NCBI GenBank assembly: GCA_905221605.1
Contig: CAJNDS010000968.1
Coordinates: 62,501 to 126,500 of the forward strand
From: Symbiodinium natans
Taxonomy: Eukaryota > Sar > Dinophyceae > Suessiales > Symbiodiniaceae
Length of the DNA stretch: 64,000 nt
Direction: 5' to 3'
Shown here: one piece after another, positions 36,140 through 45,627 of the stretch
Layout: each line of letters begins with the position of its first letter
Numbering within the stretch: the stretch's first letter is position 1
The notes under the pieces: model-generated
Databases searched by the model: none
Seen by the model: only the letters and a program-made list of their open reading frames with translations
What the model was told of the DNA's origin: nothing
Position numbers and translations under genes: made by a program

Positions 36140-36246
36140 CGAAGGAAGGGATAAGGTTTGATCTGCCAGGTCTCCGAAATCAGTGTCAGCAGCGAGTCCT
36201 CGACGTATGCAACGTTGGCAAAGTACAAGGATCCGCCAATTCGTGC
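36140..36246 (-). CDS. SulP anion transporter, start of STAS domain
   Basis: Acceptor GTGAG|G (AG at 36248-36247); frame ARIGGSLYFANVAYVEDSLL continues TLISETWQIKPYPFL, donor CG|GTACGC at 36139. The segment R-[IL]-x-x-x-LYFAN-x-x-Y-x-x-x-L is the signature that opens the cytoplasmic STAS domain of SulP/SLC26 sulfate and anion transporters (compare the PLYFANAEYF-type motif). A second piece of a SulP protein, its conserved membrane motif, lies upstream on the same strand at 40.2 kb, in the right N-to-C order. SulP proteins move sulfate, bicarbonate or similar anions across plasma or organelle membranes. The intermediate exons are only partly located. Confidence 0.7.
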
Positions 36247-36489
36247 CTCACTCTTTGGCGCTGCGCCCCTTAAAGCTCTTAACGCCCTCAATTAAGGCCT
36301 GTAACAAGTAAAGTACTCTCACAAAACCTTGCTCGGCTTGGGGGTGTTCTGCATTGCTCTTGCTTTTTTCCTCTGTCTTGACCCTCGACTCTATCCCCTA
36401 CCGAAAACTCCAACACCCCAAACCACTAAGGCCCTCAGCCTAAACCCCAAAAGCCTAACAACCCCTAGACCTTGGATGTTAAACGCAAC

Positions 36490-36533
36490 CTGGTCGCTAT
36501 GAAGATGCCATCCATGAAGGCTCCCTCAGGCGC
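36490..36533 (-). CDS. Candidate 44-nt exon with clean sites
   Basis: Acceptor GAACATTTTGCAG|G at 36535-36534, donor AG|GTTGCG. Frame APEGAFMDGIFIAT, very good codon bias. It lies upstream of the STAS exon on the same strand, so may be part of the SulP gene. Confidence 0.5.
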
Positions 36534-36582
36534 CTGCAAAATGTTCCGGTAGCCTTCGCATCCACGGGGGTCTTGGTACTCG

Positions 36583-36680
36583 GTAGCCCAGTAGCCATCT
36601 TAGAATAGGGGTACCCTTGGTTTTGGTTGGTTACTCATAAGAACCCAAAACCAAAAAAGGGCAAGGGGTACCACCGGGCT
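36583..36680. mobile_element. MITE-like element family J, copy 1
   Basis: Inverted termini TAGCCCAGTAGCC and GGTACCACCGGGCT, with GGTTGGTTACT inside. A second copy lies at 49386-49487. About 100 bp, non-coding. Confidence 0.78.
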
Positions 36681-36689
36681 TCCAAGGAT

Positions 36690-37260
36690 GGTGTCCATAG
36701 AGGGTCCTGGATAATTCAGGGTTTTGAGGCCCCTGAATGGGGACAGTTTGGTGGGAGGAGACGATAACAAGCCCTTGCGTAGGACTCTCGTCCCCAGGCG
36801 TGTCTGAGCTTGGTCGCCTCATCCCTACACCCTCAAACAACAGTTTTCCCAATCTACTGCAATGCTGAAAAAGAAAACTGCAGCGCTTACCCTAAACCCT
36901 ATTGGGGGGTTAGATATTAGGGGGCAGGAGGGGGCAGGAGTCCCTAAAGCCCAAAAATCCTGGGCTGGGTTTGGGGTTTTTGGGCGTAGGTTTTGAGGGT
37001 ATTGGGCTATCTTCCCCACCTTCGGGCTTCTTGTGAGAAACCATGTGTAAGCCAAGTGTGTATGTGCGGACATGTGCATGGTTGGAAGCCCTCGCCTTTT
37101 TTGCCTCAACTTTACAGCTTCAACCTAAAGTACCTGTGAAGCTGCCTTGAGCCCTTTTGAACCCTAACCCCCAAACCCCACAAGCTGAAACCCTCAACAA
37201 GGGTGCAGCATGAACCCTCAGACAAGGGGTTTGGGGTTTAGGGTTTAGGGTTTAGGGAGC
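36690..37260. other. Spacer without a firm gene
   Basis: Minus frames at 36631-36852 and 36825-37109 are open but partly repeat-derived; a short TTTAGGG tract lies near 37235-37258. Nothing supportable. Confidence 0.45.
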
Positions 37261-37269
37261 ATGAAAGGC

Positions 37270-37382
37270 CAAGCCCCCAAAATCCGGGGGGGCCACTCGA
37301 CCGAAGCTGAAGCCCTCAAGTACGAGTGGCTGTTCGAGCCCTCGACACGCCAAAGCACCCTCAGCTGCACCGAGGGCTGCTC
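37270..37382. other. GC3-rich open segment, strand undecided
   Basis: Plus reads EALKYEWLFEPSTRQSTLSC and stops at 37384. Minus reads LRVLWRVEGSNSHSYLRASA after a GTGCAG| acceptor. Both have strong bias; one is probably an exon. Confidence 0.38.
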
Positions 37383-37469
37383 ATAGTGTTCGAGGGCTGT
37401 TTAGGGATTTGGGGTTTGGGAGGTTTTGGCTTAAGGGTTTTGGGCTTAGGGTAGGGGGTGTAGGGGCGT

Positions 37470-37641
37470 TGCGGGTTCGAAAGCGGTTGTAGGGCTCAAT
37501 GTGTGTGCGTTCATGATCAGGAGCGGCTGGAAACACAGCTTCAAGAAGTTGAGGCAGCCATGGATCTAAGCCACAAGACATGTGCGCCACAAGCAGCACT
37601 CGCCTAAGACTTGCGGCGTCGTAAACTGCCATCATCCTCAT
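37470..37641 (-). CDS. Open frame, possible start exon, unknown
   Basis: Minus-strand ATG opens MAVYDAASLRRVLLVAHMSC and continues GLDPWLPQLLEAVFPAAPD. The frame later enters repeat-encoded NPKP sequence. Protein-like composition; family not recognised. Confidence 0.36.
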
Positions 37642-38186
37642 GTTTTAGGTTTCTAGAGCGTTTCGGCATTTTGGTTTGGACTTTCGGGGGCTTACTTGCC
37701 CAAGCTACGGGTCCCTGTCAATTCAAAAACCGAGTGTGTTCCCGTGGCTCCAAAAATTCGCCTCCGAATCAAGCTGAGTACATCCTTCCAGGCAGCTGAA
37801 TGGGCGGGTGGATAGACTCGTAGATAACAATCAGCAAAGAAAGCCTCGGTTGATCCAAAAGTCTTGGAAGTATCAAGATTAGCCCAGGGTCCAGGAATTT
37901 AGGGGTTCGCTTGCAAGCTTGTCATTGTAGGTTCCTGAGCTTTCCCCCCTCGGTCTCAAGAGACTGTTATATCCTACTGCCCCGATTTAGAGAGCTCTGA
38001 CTCTCTTCATTACCAAGGCTCTTGATTTCTAGGGCGCTGGGCACTGAAGCACCCGAGTGTGCTTTTTTTTTGCATCTTTTGTCTAGGCGTCTGGCTCAGC
38101 GCCCTCTTCACCCCTCTGTGGCCACAAACCAAGATTAGCTTAACAAAGCACCGCAATCAAAACAACTCATATGCATGCAAGTATGT
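37642..38186. other. Unique sequence without a supported gene
   Basis: No telomere-like tract and no clear exon. A plus frame at 37611-37799 is unsupported. Confidence 0.45.
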
Positions 38187-38328
38187 GACTACTCTAAAAG
38201 GGCGATCTTTGTAAAACTCCTTAAGCAAATCCTAGCGAGCAAACCCAAACACTATAACCTTAGTAAAAATAAATGTGTAATATCCTCTTGGGTTTTATAT
38301 AAGCAAATAGAAAGAAGAATTCCCAAGC
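38187..38328. mobile_element. MITE-like element family C, copy 2
   Basis: GACTACTCTAAAAGGGCG start, AATATCCTCTTGGGTT core, GAATTCCCAAGC end. Longer than other copies, with CCTTAAGCAAAT words shared with family A. Confidence 0.6.
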
Positions 38329-38464
38329 AGAATATAGAAAAAGCCAACAGCTCTCGGACGGCCGGGCGGCAGGGCAGCCAAGCTGATGCCCAAGCGCGGG
38401 CCCACGCAAAGCGTGCCGATCATCGCCGTCTGGGAGGGGGATCTCTGAGGATCGAGGCGTGGTG

Positions 38465-38536
38465 GGGTTTAGGGTTTAGGGTTTAGGGTTTAGGGTTTAG
38501 GGTTTAGGGTTTAGGGTTTAGGGTTTAGGGTTTAGG
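38465..38536. repeat. Interstitial telomere-like tract (TTTAGGG x ~10)
   Basis: Near-perfect heptamers. Confidence 0.95.
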
Positions 38537-38716
38537 GGGGCCCCTGTAGCCTGCACGTGTTTGGGTTCATGTTTGGGGGGTTTAGCCCTAGACCCTAAAC
38601 CCTGAAGCCTAAACAATCAACCCCGACAGCTCAACTACACCCTCAAACCTAACCCCTGAATGTGAACCTCAGGAACCTTCTACCCTAAAACCCCTAAACC
38701 CTAGCCCCTACACCGT

Positions 38717-38799
38717 ACTATACTCCCCTTAGAACCTTAATAGAAAATATTTCAATATCTTTTGGGTTATATATATACAAACAAAAAATGATTCCCAAA
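38717..38799. mobile_element. MITE-like element family C, copy 3
   Basis: TACTATACTCCCCTTAGAAC start, TATCTTTTGGGTT core, GATTCCCAAAC end; 83 bp. Confidence 0.7.
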
Positions 38800-38948
38800 C
38801 CTAAAGCAGTTCGGCAGGTTTAGGACTTAGGGTTGGATTTGGGAAGGCTGCCCTGGGTCCTCAGGGGCTCCTGAAGACCCCAAACCCGACCGACGGGGCG
38901 CGCACCATCCACATTGTGAAGTCGGCTTTCTTCACTCTATACCTGGCG

Positions 38949-39022
38949 TGTTTAGGGTTTAGGGTTTAGGGTTTAGGGTTTAGGGTTTAGGGTTTAGGGT
39001 TTAGGGTTTAGGGCTTAGGGTA
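38949..39022. repeat. Interstitial telomere-like tract (TTTAGGG x ~10)
   Basis: Near-perfect heptamers. Confidence 0.95.
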
Positions 39023-39366
39023 GGTCCGCCTACCAACCCTGATTCGAAGCCATCAGCCCCAAAGCCTAAGCTCGGAGGCCTCACACGAAACCTGAATCCG
39101 TCAGAACCCCCGCTATCAACCCAGGCCCTGCCATTCTGATCTATAAAGACATCACTTCACACCACACACCCCCTAGCAACCCCAAAAAACCCAAACCTTA
39201 ACACGAAACTCTCCTGCCTGGGGGTTCATGCGTACTTCTAACCCCCAAAATACAGTCTACTTGCAACCTAGGAACTTCGGGGCTTATAATCGTGCAGTGA
39301 GAACTGGGGTTATCAGTACCCTGAACCTCCAAGTGGCCTCCCCCTCAAAAAATCTGTTTCCCTAAC

Positions 39367-39484
39367 CTACTATTTGCTGAAGAACCCCCCCCTCAAAAAA
39401 AAACATCCTTATATTACCCTTATAAGAATATTCTGTTTTTGTTACTGTTAATAAATTGATTTATTATTTTATTTTATTTTGTTT

Positions 39485-39515
<31 letters not shown>

Positions 39516-39545
39516 GGGGGGGGGGGGGGTTGTTCTTCAGCAATT
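39367..39545. mobile_element. MITE-like element family A, copy 4, with T-run/G-run insert
   Basis: CTACTATTTGCTGAAGAACC on the left and TTGTTCTTCAGCAAT on the right. Between them, ATTTTATTTT words and about 28 T pass straight into about 13 G. The right terminus overlaps the end of the neighbouring exon candidate. Confidence 0.7.
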
Positions 39546-39620
39546 CGAGGTAACTGCTGCCGCATTTGGGCCCGAGCAAGTTCATGGCCACGTCATAGGC
39601 CACCAACTTGGAGACGGAAC
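39541..39620 (-). CDS. Probable SulP exon after the membrane motif
   Basis: CCCTAGACAAG|GT acceptor at 39622-39621; frame SVSKLVAYDVAMNLLGPKCG, then SSYLELL, with very high third-position G/C. In SulP proteins the LAAI motif is commonly followed by a segment of the type [IV]-x-x-V-x-x-LV-x-Y-x-x-A, which SVSKLVAYDVA resembles. Phase does not match the exon at 40265-40223 directly, so an exon between them is expected. The 3' end overlaps MITE copy A4. Confidence 0.52.
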
Positions 39621-39649
39621 CTTGTCTAGGGTTGAGGATTTGGGGTTCA

Positions 39650-39700
39650 GGGTTTAGGGTTCAGGGTTTAGGGTTTAGGGTTTAGGACTTGGGGTTTAGG
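39650..39700. repeat. Telomere-like words
   Basis: TTCAGGG/TTTAGGG units; another mixed CCCTAAA/CCCCAAA tract at 39862-39925. Confidence 0.85.
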
Positions 39701-40222
39701 GTTTTTGCATCTTACCTTAAGACCTCATAACCCACCCTTCTTGTAGGTGACCATTCTTCGGGGAAGCTTCGAGGTCGAGTCAACGTCCTCGCCGAGAAGA
39801 CCATCAGCTTGCTTGGATTCCCTCCATAATGCACACCCGGGTCCTAAGCCCCTAGTTCTCCAAACCCTAAACCCTAAACCCCAAACCCCAAACCCTAAAC
39901 CCCAAACCCCTAAACCTAAACCCAATCCCCTAACCACTAAATCCGCCTAAACCCCCAAAGGGCTCCGAGAACAAAGTAGGCTTTTTCCATATAAATAAAT
40001 TAGGGTTTATATTTCTTGTACCCCCCCAAAAAGGACACCCAGTATATACACTCGCAAATAGTAAAAGGGAACCTTATATACACTCCCCAAGAACAGAAAT
40101 AGAAACCCTGCTTCATATCAGGGGAAGTCGAGGGAATTCGGGGGCTCGAGTTCAGCCCTACGCCGGAGTATTGAGAGGGCTCGGGGTGTCCGGGCTGGGC
40201 AAGACTGGGCGTCCGGGCTCAC

Positions 40223-40265
40223 CACGATCGCCGCCAGCGCGAACTTGGGTAAGTAGTAGAACAAC
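40223..40265 (-). CDS. SulP anion transporter, conserved membrane motif
   Basis: A 43-nt minus-strand exon with CCACTCAG|G acceptor (AG at 40267-40266) and consensus donor GTG|GTGAGC (40222-40217). It encodes LFYYLPKFALAAIV. The pattern LF-x-Y-[IL]-P-x-x-x-LAAI is the best-conserved late membrane helix of SulP (SLC26) transporters. Together with the STAS-start exon at 36246-36140 on the same strand this marks one multi-exon SulP gene spanning at least 4 kb, with telomere-like tracts and MITE copies in its introns. The upstream N-terminal half was not found. Confidence 0.72.
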
Positions 40266-40421
40266 CTGAGTGGCTCTGCGGGGTTTAGGGTTTAGGGTTT
40301 TGGGACTGCTTCCTCAGTAGCCCAAAACAAAGCCCTGGTGGGTACTATCAATCGGCTTAAATGGAGCCTAGCTTGGTAGAAAGGTTCCAGTCACTGCTTG
40401 GGTCTTTACAGCACTAGGGGC

Positions 40422-40673
40422 TTAGGGACTCAAGGCTTCTGGCTCTCGAAGATGATGTTCATGTTCAGGGTTCGGGTGAGTTGAGGGTTGCTTCATCCTT
40501 GCTTCTTTTTGTTGAGGGGCTTCGGGTTTAGGATGTAGCGTTTGGGGTTGGCGAAGATGAGTCACGGCTTGTGTCAGCCTGGAAGATCCTGGTAGACGTA
40601 GGAAAACCGGTAGCAGCAAACTTGCTCCACTGCACCTCTCACACCAGATTACAATTCCACCACACAGCCTCAA
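40422..40673 (-). CDS. Possible exon(s), unknown
   Basis: Minus frame with VIWCERCSGASLLLPVFLRL and an internal ATCTTCCAG|G acceptor near 40588 followed by ADTSRDSSSPTPNA. It lies directly upstream of the SulP membrane-motif exon, but no SulP motif is visible. Confidence 0.28.
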   Translation of the reverse strand: MRLCGGIVIWCERCSGASLLLPVFLRLPGSSRLTQAVTHLRQPQTLHPKPEAPQQKEARMKQPSTHPNPEHEHHLREPEALSP

Positions 40674-40737
40674 AGAACTTACTCTTTGGGCTTGTTTTTA
40701 ATTCAGGCACTTGAGGTCCTGATCGTGTGTGTTCTGA

Positions 40738-40868
40738 AGCGTGTGTGTGTGAGAGAGAGAGAGAGAGTGTAAGCGTAAGTGTAAGTGTAGGTGCAAGTGT
40801 AAGTGCAAGTGTAAGTGTAAGTGTATGTGTTTATATATGTGTATGTATATATGTGTATATGTAGAAAC
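40738..40868. repeat. GT, GA and GTAAGT microsatellites
   Basis: GT tract, then GA tract, then about ten GTAAGT-like hexamers and a TA tract. Each GTAAGT unit is a consensus 5' splice site on the plus strand. Confidence 0.92.
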
Positions 40869-40971
40869 ATCTTTACAAATGCATAAGACTGCTAACATAA
40901 CAAACGGAATTATGTAATGTAACACAACATACAGAGCATATTCCCGATAACAGAGGCTAGAAGTTTGAGCA

Positions 40972-41032
40972 CCCCCCCCCCTCACCCACCCACCCACTCC
41001 GAAACAAGAACAACAAAAAAAACAAGAACAAA
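40972..41032. repeat. C-run and CCCA/AAACA repeats
   Basis: Low-complexity C-rich then A-rich sequence. Confidence 0.85.
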
Positions 41033-41369
41033 CAAACAAATCCTGGGACTTCGCACGGTGTGAGGTAGAGCAGCGCCAGGAAGGACAATGAAGCTGGCGG
41101 CAGGCTTTGGGTTTGGAGTTTCGGGGTCTTTAGTCTTCCTGCAGGCTCTCCTATGGATTCCTTTTGGCCTTCTTTAAAGGGGAGTCAAAATGCAGTCCTA
41201 CATAGGAGTTTTTGGGGTAAGGCGAAGGTATGCAGTTTAGGGGTGTATGAGTCGACGTGCAGATGCAGAGGGCAGTCGGGATCCTGAGTGCACTGAGAGC
41301 ACTTTTCCTCATCGTCCCATGGCCTTTGAGGGACTGTTGAGGTGTCGCGAAAGGCTCGAGGGCCAGGGC

Positions 41370-41745
41370 CGGGCCTCACCTGACTCCCACAAGCCCGGCA
41401 TCTCCAAGTCGGAGCCCTGCAGTTCGTGGCCGACGCCGTGTCCATCGTATGCGGTGCAAGTGTCTTGAGTCGCCATGCATCACAGCTGCATCGTCCACAG
41501 GCCGCCTTCGGCATCAAGGACCATAATCTCCCTTTTGCTGGGGAGGAAGCAGGAGGCACACATGCAGAAGGAATCGGAGAAGCCATCAATGGTGAACTCC
41601 ACAGCGCAGACCAAGTCTCCGGGGAGATCTGAGTATGTCACCTGGGACATCATGGGTTTGATGGCCAACAGACAGATGGCCACCCTTTCTTGCTTTTGTC
41701 GGGATTTGCGGATTTGTTGGGTGAATATAACAAAAAGGAAAAGGA
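41370..41745 (-). CDS. Candidate coding block with one internal stop
   Basis: Minus frame from about 41745 reads LFLFVIFTQQIRKSRQKQER, then VTYSDLPGDLVCAVEFTIDG, then CFLPSKREIMVLDAEGGLWT. It meets TGA at 41482-41480 and stays open in the same frame with TAYDGHGVGHELQGSDLEMP to a TCAG|GTGAGG donor near 41377. A hydrophobic start with basic residues suggests a membrane anchor. Either the TGA is the true end, or the gene is broken by one stop. Confidence 0.42.
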
Positions 41746-41843
41746 CCTAAGTAAACCCTAAATGAACGTCATGAGATCCCCGATGATTCTCACGCAGATG
41801 AGAACTGAGTCCCCCCTCCCGCCCCCCCCCACCCCCCTGCGGG

Positions 41844-41890
41844 TTCACAAGTCAGTGGATTCACTGTTCACAAGTCAGTGGAGTCACTGC
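41844..41890. repeat. 23-bp tandem duplication
   Basis: GTTCACAAGTCAGTGGA with TTCACT or GTCACT, two copies. Confidence 0.9.
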
Positions 41891-42127
41891 GGCTTGGGGC
41901 GGTTTAGGGTTGAAGGGCTTGGGGTTCAACGCTGACATCCAGGCCAGGCTGCATTCCAAGGCTTTCCTCCAGGCTGCTGGGACGGCATGAGGCAACGGAC
42001 CTAGGTTCTCCAGCCTCCTAAGGGTTTAGGGTTTAGGGTTCCCTTTCTTGTTTAAGCCGTTTCATACGTGACTCAGAATGCCGAAAATGCCGAAACAGGG
42101 GAATAAGGGTACCGTACTATCTCAGGC

Positions 42128-42212
42128 TATACTCCCCTGAGAACCTTACTCGAAAAATTATGTTACATATCCTTTTGCGCTTTATAAAAACAAAAATTAA
42201 AAAATGGGATAT
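42128..42212. mobile_element. MITE-like element family C, copy 4
   Basis: GCTATACTCCCCTGAGAACC start, ATATCCTTTTGCGCTTTATA core. Confidence 0.65.
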
Positions 42213-42215
42213 AGC

Positions 42216-42620
42216 AGGAACGTCGGGACGAGGCACATGGCACGAAGCATCTGGCAGCCCCAGCTCCGCGGCAATCTCTCGGCCCCTCTTGATTTCTTGA
42301 GGGGGGGAAGGGCCGGAATTGGGTTGAGGGTTGAGGATATCTCGGATAAACCCTCTGTTTAGGAACTTGGGGGTCTTAGGAAGACTACAGTAGGAGGTTG
42401 CGTCGTTTGGGTTTGCAGCAGCAATCAGGGGGGAAAAACGTAATGTTGATGTGCCCAGATTCTCGTCGCTGAAGGACAGCCCGCTGGCATCGTAAAGCAG
42501 GTACAGCTGCCGGGTGTGCCTCGCCCCACAGAAGACCCCCTGACATGCTTGGGACGCCTCATAGGTTTTTTGTTTTGGAGCTCTAAAAGCCCCAAATCCG
42601 TAGGGTTTAGGGTTTGCCCT
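42216..42620 (-). CDS. Open frame, unknown
   Basis: Minus frame with QGVFCGARHTRQLYLLYDAS and LGTSTLRFSPLIAAANPN. Its upstream end is repeat-encoded (NPKPYGFG) and its downstream end runs into MITE copy C4. Boundaries unknown. Confidence 0.3.
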
Positions 42621-42959
42621 AAGCCCCAAACAGCGTTATAGGGCTGAAATTATGTACCATGCATTTTTTTGCTGCTAGCGCAACCGGCGGAGCAAGAGCA
42701 GCTCGATTTGCCTGCTCATTTGCTTCAGCCCTAAGCTGTGAATCCACTGAATCAGGCTTGGCATGAGGGTTTAGGGTTTAGGGTCTCTAAGGGTGGTTTG
42801 CACGAGATGCCTGATTAGCAACTACGGGATCAGTGATCAAACGACACCCCGAAAAGGCACCGCATTTGAGCCCACCACCCCCATGCCGTTCGGTCTTTGT
42901 AGGACCCTAAACCGCAGACCCCAACATAACAATACACAACCCTCAGCCCTAGACTGTAA

Positions 42960-43110
42960 ACTACTGTTTGCTTAAGAATCCCCCAATATATATATATATA
43001 TATATATCTGTATAAACATTCGTCCCTATAAGGGTAATAAGGGGCTATTTATATTCTGTTTTTGAGGTTCTTAATATTCTGTTTTTGAGGTTCTTAAGCA
43101 AATAGTAGTA
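42960..43110. mobile_element. MITE-like element family A, copy 5
   Basis: Termini CTACTGTTTGCTTAAGAATC and GGTTCTTAAGCAAATAGTAG. Inside there is a TA microsatellite (42986-43008) and a 23-bp tandem duplication of ATATTCTGTTTTTGAGGTTC (about 43050-43095). Confidence 0.82.
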
Positions 43111-43610
43111 AACCCTAAACCGCCCTCAACCCTAGACGAGGCCCTAAACAGTCCTCATCCCTAGATCAAACCCTGAACCACCCTCGCCTCTGGACTAACA
43201 CAACCCTGAGCAGCCTTCAATTCTGAAACCCTGGACAGCCCCAAAATAGGGGTCGGAATAATTACTACTATTTCTCCCTTTTGGTCTTTTTGTTTATTCT
43301 ACCACAACCCCCCCCCCAAAAAAAAAAAAACTACTCCCACTATTAATATATGTTTAATGAATTCAAATACATATGGTGATTTAAAACAAGAAATGCATTA
43401 AGGCCCCAGTAGTAAGCCCGAAACTCGGGCTTCTGGGACTGAAGGGCCGAGCCGCAGATCCATGACGATGGATTTGTCCGACACCTGGCCTCAGTGGCTG
43501 AGTTTTAGGGTTTAGGGTTTAGGGGTTCAACACCTGTCCGCTGACGCCGGCGGCGTGTTGGATGGTTTTGGGGGAAGGAACCCTCCCACCCCTCCCTTAC
43601 ACCCCCAAAA
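43111..43610. other. Spacer, no gene
   Basis: Degenerate telomere-like words, an A-run, a possible broken family-A MITE (ATTACTACTATTTCTCCC at 43260) and a short TTTAGGG tract near 43505. Confidence 0.5.
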
Positions 43611-43619
43611 ACCTTAAAA

Positions 43620-43788
43620 CGCGGGGGGGGGGGGGGGGGGGGCGGGGGGGGGGGGGGGGGGGCGCAGTGGGGGGTCGGTGCACAATTTTTTCATAGGCCC
43701 GACCACAGGCTGTTCAGCCCCTTTGCCCACCACCCCCACCCTCCCCACCCCCCTCCTACCCCCAAAAAAACTTAAGGGGGGGGGGGAA

Positions 43789-43819
<31 letters not shown>

Positions 43820-43845
43820 CGGGTGGGGGGTCAATGCACAATTTT
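43620..43845. repeat. Duplicated unit containing two long G-runs
   Basis: Two G-runs (43622-43662 and 43777-43820) are each followed by GGGGGTC-x-GTGCACAATTTTTTC. This is a direct duplication of roughly 150 bp. The poly-Pro frame over it is an artefact. Confidence 0.9.
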
Positions 43846-43859
43846 TTCAAACCCTAAAC

Positions 43860-44850
43860 CCCAAACCTTTTCCCTACAGCCCAACCAAACCTGCCCCAAA
43901 GGTCGAACCCAAAGCCTTAAGGCTACCCTAAAGACAAGAGCATTAGACCCACAGAGGCTCAAAACCTGGAGTGAGGGTTCTTGAGGGATTAGGGTTCTGG
44001 GTATAGGGTGTGGGGTTTAGGGTTAGGGGTTTGGGATTTAGGGACTAGGGTTGAGGTTTCAAGGGGGGGGGTGCCTATGTTGCAACCTTACGCCAACCAC
44101 TCCAACAGTTCGAAGCCTCTACTCCCCCATTCCCACAACACGGCCTCAAACCCCCGAACCCTGGTTTGGTTCAAACCTAAATAAGGGCCTTGCAGGAAGC
44201 TAGGGCTTCGGATTTTGGGCTTCAGGTTTCGGGTTCAAGGCCTAAAGGGCCTACGCTTGACGAGGAGATGTACAACTCCACACAAAAAGAAGCTGCTTAG
44301 CGTCGAAGTGGCAGGAGAAAGGCTCTTTGCCGTGAGGAGTCACAGCGAACAAGTCCTGCGGGTTTAGGGTTCAGGGGCGCAGAGAACCCTAAGCCCTTGA
44401 AACTCACCATAACACCCTTCGGGTGCTGTGTTTCGCGTAGGTCCCCTCCTTATGAGCACCCTCAACCTTTGCCCCCTCTGCTCACCCCAAACCCTAAACC
44501 AGAACTTTAAATCCAGACCCCTACCCCCCCCACCCCCCACCCCCGCCCACCCCATTCCTGCCAAAGCAAGCAGGTTGTCGGCTGGAAGGTTTCCAGGCAG
44601 AGGGCGTAAACACCCTGAAGCGTCGCTATAAAGATGGCCTGATGGCCAGGGATGATGCGACTTAGGGCTAGTAAGGGGTTGAGGGCTTTAAAGGGTTAGG
44701 GTTAGTAAAGGGGTTTAGTTTTTAGCAGACGGGCGCAGTTGCGCGGCAGTTTTTCAAGCCTTCTTTAAGGGGTGGTCAGTGTCGCCATGCTGAAAAGACT
44801 GTCTTCGGCATGTCATGCTTGCGACTGCTTTTTCCGACTCTTTGCAAGCA
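43860..44850. other. Degenerate repeat, no firm gene
   Basis: Scattered CCCTAAA- and TAGGG-like words; C-run at about 44521-44550. Small frames here are unsupported. Confidence 0.5.
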
Positions 44851-44855
44851 CTCAC

Positions 44856-44905
44856 AGCGGTGGCGACGTTTTTGCGTCTGCGTAAACGTCATTCAGGTCT
44901 TTTCC
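44856..44905 (-). CDS. 50-nt exon with branch point, acceptor and consensus donor
   Basis: Sense strand reads CATGCTAACAACACAG|GG, with a CTAAC branch word and the acceptor at 44907-44906. The frame GKDLNDVYADAKTSPPL ends at CT|GTGAGT (44855-44850). All three splice signals are consensus-like. Family not recognised. Confidence 0.52.
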
Positions 44906-45097
44906 CTGTGTTGTTAGCATGATAAGCATTAAAACGGTTTCACAACAGTATGAACGCTGAAAACGTCCATGTTACCAGTGCGTGCGCATGGCCAGAGCAT
45001 GCATGCCCGATGATAACGTCCATATCAATTTTGTGGGGGGGCCCAGGCTTTGCTTCTACACATTTGAGTTTTTAGGGTTTGGGGTTGTTCGGGGTTT

Positions 45098-45122
45098 GTG
45101 GATGGGGGGGGGGGGGGGGGTT
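45098..45122. repeat. G-run
   Basis: About 18 G, next to degenerate telomere-like sequence. Confidence 0.9.
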
Positions 45123-45513
45123 GTTTGTTTTTTCGGTTTTGGGGTTCGGGTTCCTTTTCCCTCCCAACGACGAGATGGACTCCTTGACTGCCCCTTGAGG
45201 GTTCAAAAATGTGGACTCCAGGGCTAGGCCTAAGATAGAAAGGGGGGGTCTTTCTGGAGGGGCAAAATAGAGAACCTGGACCCGAAAACGAAAGGAAGAA
45301 GGGCCTACGTACTCTGGGTCCGAATATCGGGTCCTTATCATAGGGGCTGATGGACCCAGTCATCCTTGACCCTTGAACACCCAACACACTACGAACCCTG
45401 ATTCCTGGGGTTGCAAATTGAGGTGGGCCGGGGATTTCCACAAAGCCCTGAATCCTGAACCCTAAACCCAAACTAAACCCTAAACCCTAAACCCTCAACG
45501 CTCTGCCCTATAC

Positions 45514-45577
45514 TGCAAGGGAATAGTTCGAAACACATGCCCGTGGACAAGCCACGCCTCGCCAGTGGGGTCCAGGC
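45514..45577 (-). CDS. Candidate exon
   Basis: CATGCAG|GC acceptor at 45579-45578 and TTGCA|GTATAG donor. Frame LDPTGEAWLVHGHVFRTIPL. A second frame (AWTPLARRGLSTGMCFELFP) is also open with strong bias, so the frame is not secure. Confidence 0.42.
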
Positions 45578-45627
45578 CTGCATGCGCTTTTGTCGGTTGA
45601 ATTCTAAGTGTCTGTAAACCCCCAAAG

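Noticed and set aside
36589-36603. TAGCCATCTTAG as part of a dinoflagellate spliced leader
   Set aside because: Only a partial chance match, and it lies in the terminus of MITE family J. The full leader was not seen anywhere in the window.
40698-41039. 113-codon minus frame with HLHLHLHL
   Set aside because: Spelled by the GTAAGT/GT microsatellite and C-run.
43614-43850. Poly-Pro minus frame
   Set aside because: Translation of two G-runs.
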